This document shows positions 21,196 through 21,810 of a stretch of DNA of 21,810 nt, one piece after another. The notes below the pieces were generated by a model. It had not been told where the DNA came from. It worked only from the letters and a program-made list of their open reading frames with translations, and made no database searches. The position numbers and the translations under genes were made by a program. The stretch spans positions 1-21,810 of the IMG/VR virus record IMGVR_UViG_3300031608_000056; one strand, written 5' to 3'. The stretch is from a virus. Within the stretch, counting starts at the first letter, position 1. Each line of letters starts with the position of its first letter.

Positions 21196-21810
21196 ATGGC
21201 AAATGAATTTAAAGTAAAAAAAGGCCTCATCGTAGAAGGCTCAGGTTCGGCAGTATTAACTGTTCAGGGCTCACAAGGACAACTATTCTCAATAACTGAT
21301 GATTTAACCGGAAACCTATTTTCGGTATCAGATATATCAGGTATACCAATACTTAACGTAAACTCAAATGGGACAACTACTTTAGATGGACCTCTTAATG
21401 GAGTGTCGGCAACATTTACAGAAATTCCAAACGGTGTTAGTGAAACTATGATAATAGTGATAGATGAATCTGGGCAATTAAAAAAGCGTAGTAATTTATC
21501 ATTAACAGGCCCACGGGGTTATATTGGACCGAAAGGAACGATTGGGGCTACCGGTCCAACCGGACCTGCTGGTGATAGGGGTATCACAGGCGCAATTAGT
21601 ACAGTAGCCGGACCAAAGGGTTCGACTGGAGATACAGGTTCGACTGGAGCAAGGGGAGGAACGGGTCCTAGAGGAGCACAGGGTAATGCAAGTTCAGTAG
21701 CCGGACCAAAGGGTTCGACTGGGTCTGTTGGTGGAGTTGGTCCAAAGGGTTCGACTGGAGATAAAGGTTCGACTGGAGCAAGGGGATTGACAGGATTAGC
21801 AAGTACAGTA
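21196..21810 (+). CDS. Collagen-like tail fibre, 5' part (continues past window)
   Basis: 205 codons are visible and the frame is open at the edge. Residues 1-104 form a beta-rich head (A-N-E-F-K-V-K-K-G-L-I-V-E-G-S-G-S; G-Q-L-F-S-I-T-D; L-F-S-V-S-D-I-S-G-I-P-I-L), a block I recognise from marine phage fibres. From residue 105 the chain is a collagen-type Gly-X-Y repeat, about 30 triplets, interrupted twice and ending at the window edge with a third break (S-T-V-A, S-S-V-A, S-T-V...). Such repeats form trimeric, rod-like stalks. AAAGG (21183-21187) serves as ribosome-binding site. A distal receptor-binding domain would be expected beyond the window. Confidence 0.88.
   Translation, partial: MANEFKVKKGLIVEGSGSAVLTVQGSQGQLFSITDDLTGNLFSVSDISGIPILNVNSNGTTTLDGPLNGVSATFTEIPNGVSETMIIVIDESGQLKKRSNLSLTGPRGYIGPKGTIGATGPTGPAGDRGITGAISTVAGPKGSTGDTGSTGARGGTGPRGAQGNASSVAGPKGSTGSVGGVGPKGSTGDKGSTGARGLTGLASTV
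21508..21810 (+). repeat. Collagen-like Gly-X-Y coding repeat
   Basis: The sequence is a 9-base periodic repeat with recurring GGTTCGACTGGA units. Blocks of 10, 9 and 11 triplets are each followed by the break S-(T/S)-V-(A). Near-identical codon strings between blocks suggest expansion by recombination. Confidence 0.9.

Noticed and set aside
1-21810. tRNA genes, integrase, insertion sequences, replication origin
   Set aside because: No cloverleaf-like stretch in any gap and no recombinase motif in any frame were recognised; the gaps are short and filled with promoter words, hairpins and ribosome-binding sites.

Overview
The window is a block of late (structural) genes from a T4-like contractile-tailed phage, most likely a marine one. 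The DNA is AT-rich, roughly one third G+C by eye. Every convincing gene lies on the + strand, genes are packed with 1-4 base overlaps, and the T4 head order is recognisable: large terminase (gp17), portal (gp20), prohead protease (gp21), acidic scaffold (gp22), major capsid protein (gp23). A phage ribosomal protein bS21, a PhoH-family ATPase and many glycan-binding or collagen-like fibre genes fit marine T4-like phages. The host cannot be read from the window; a marine alphaproteobacterium or flavobacterium would both fit.

Layout. 1-925: the end of one modular protein and a second small one. 989-3490: two membrane-anchored small proteins and the terminase. 3556-5433: portal. 5485-10210: a six-gene head-assembly operon holding two conserved unknown proteins, an unannotated 45-codon gene, the protease, and two proteins (678 and 195 aa) that look like strings of small modules separated by protease sites. 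10290-10541: bS21. 10692-13344: scaffold and major capsid protein, closed by a strong terminator. 13480-14139: PhoH. 14199-21810: a fibre/adhesin region with short fibre proteins, two fibres starting M-x-N-W-K-K-V-I, three LamG-like paralogues, and a collagen-like fibre running off the right edge.

How it may work together. gp21-type proteases cut after a hydrophobic residue, any residue, then Glu. The pentapeptide E-S-V-N-E and close variants fit that rule and punctuate the 678-aa and 195-aa proteins encoded directly after the protease. The predicted maturation site of the capsid protein (L-V-K-E, residue 60) and a site in the protease tail fit the same rule. Several of these proteins also begin with a 9-10 residue leader ending L-x-E, like the capsid-targeting leaders of T4 internal proteins. 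The best reading is a capsid polyprotein: several small internal proteins packaged as one chain and released during head maturation.

Regulation. The 9-bp word ATATTTATA (or a one-base variant) lies 29-82 bp before the first gene of ten transcription units and was not seen between genes inside units. It is the reverse complement of the T4 late-promoter octamer plus one base. Three intrinsic terminators were found; one overlaps a promoter word so that only read-through transcripts should be stopped. No tRNA, CRISPR array, insertion sequence, integrase or origin was seen.
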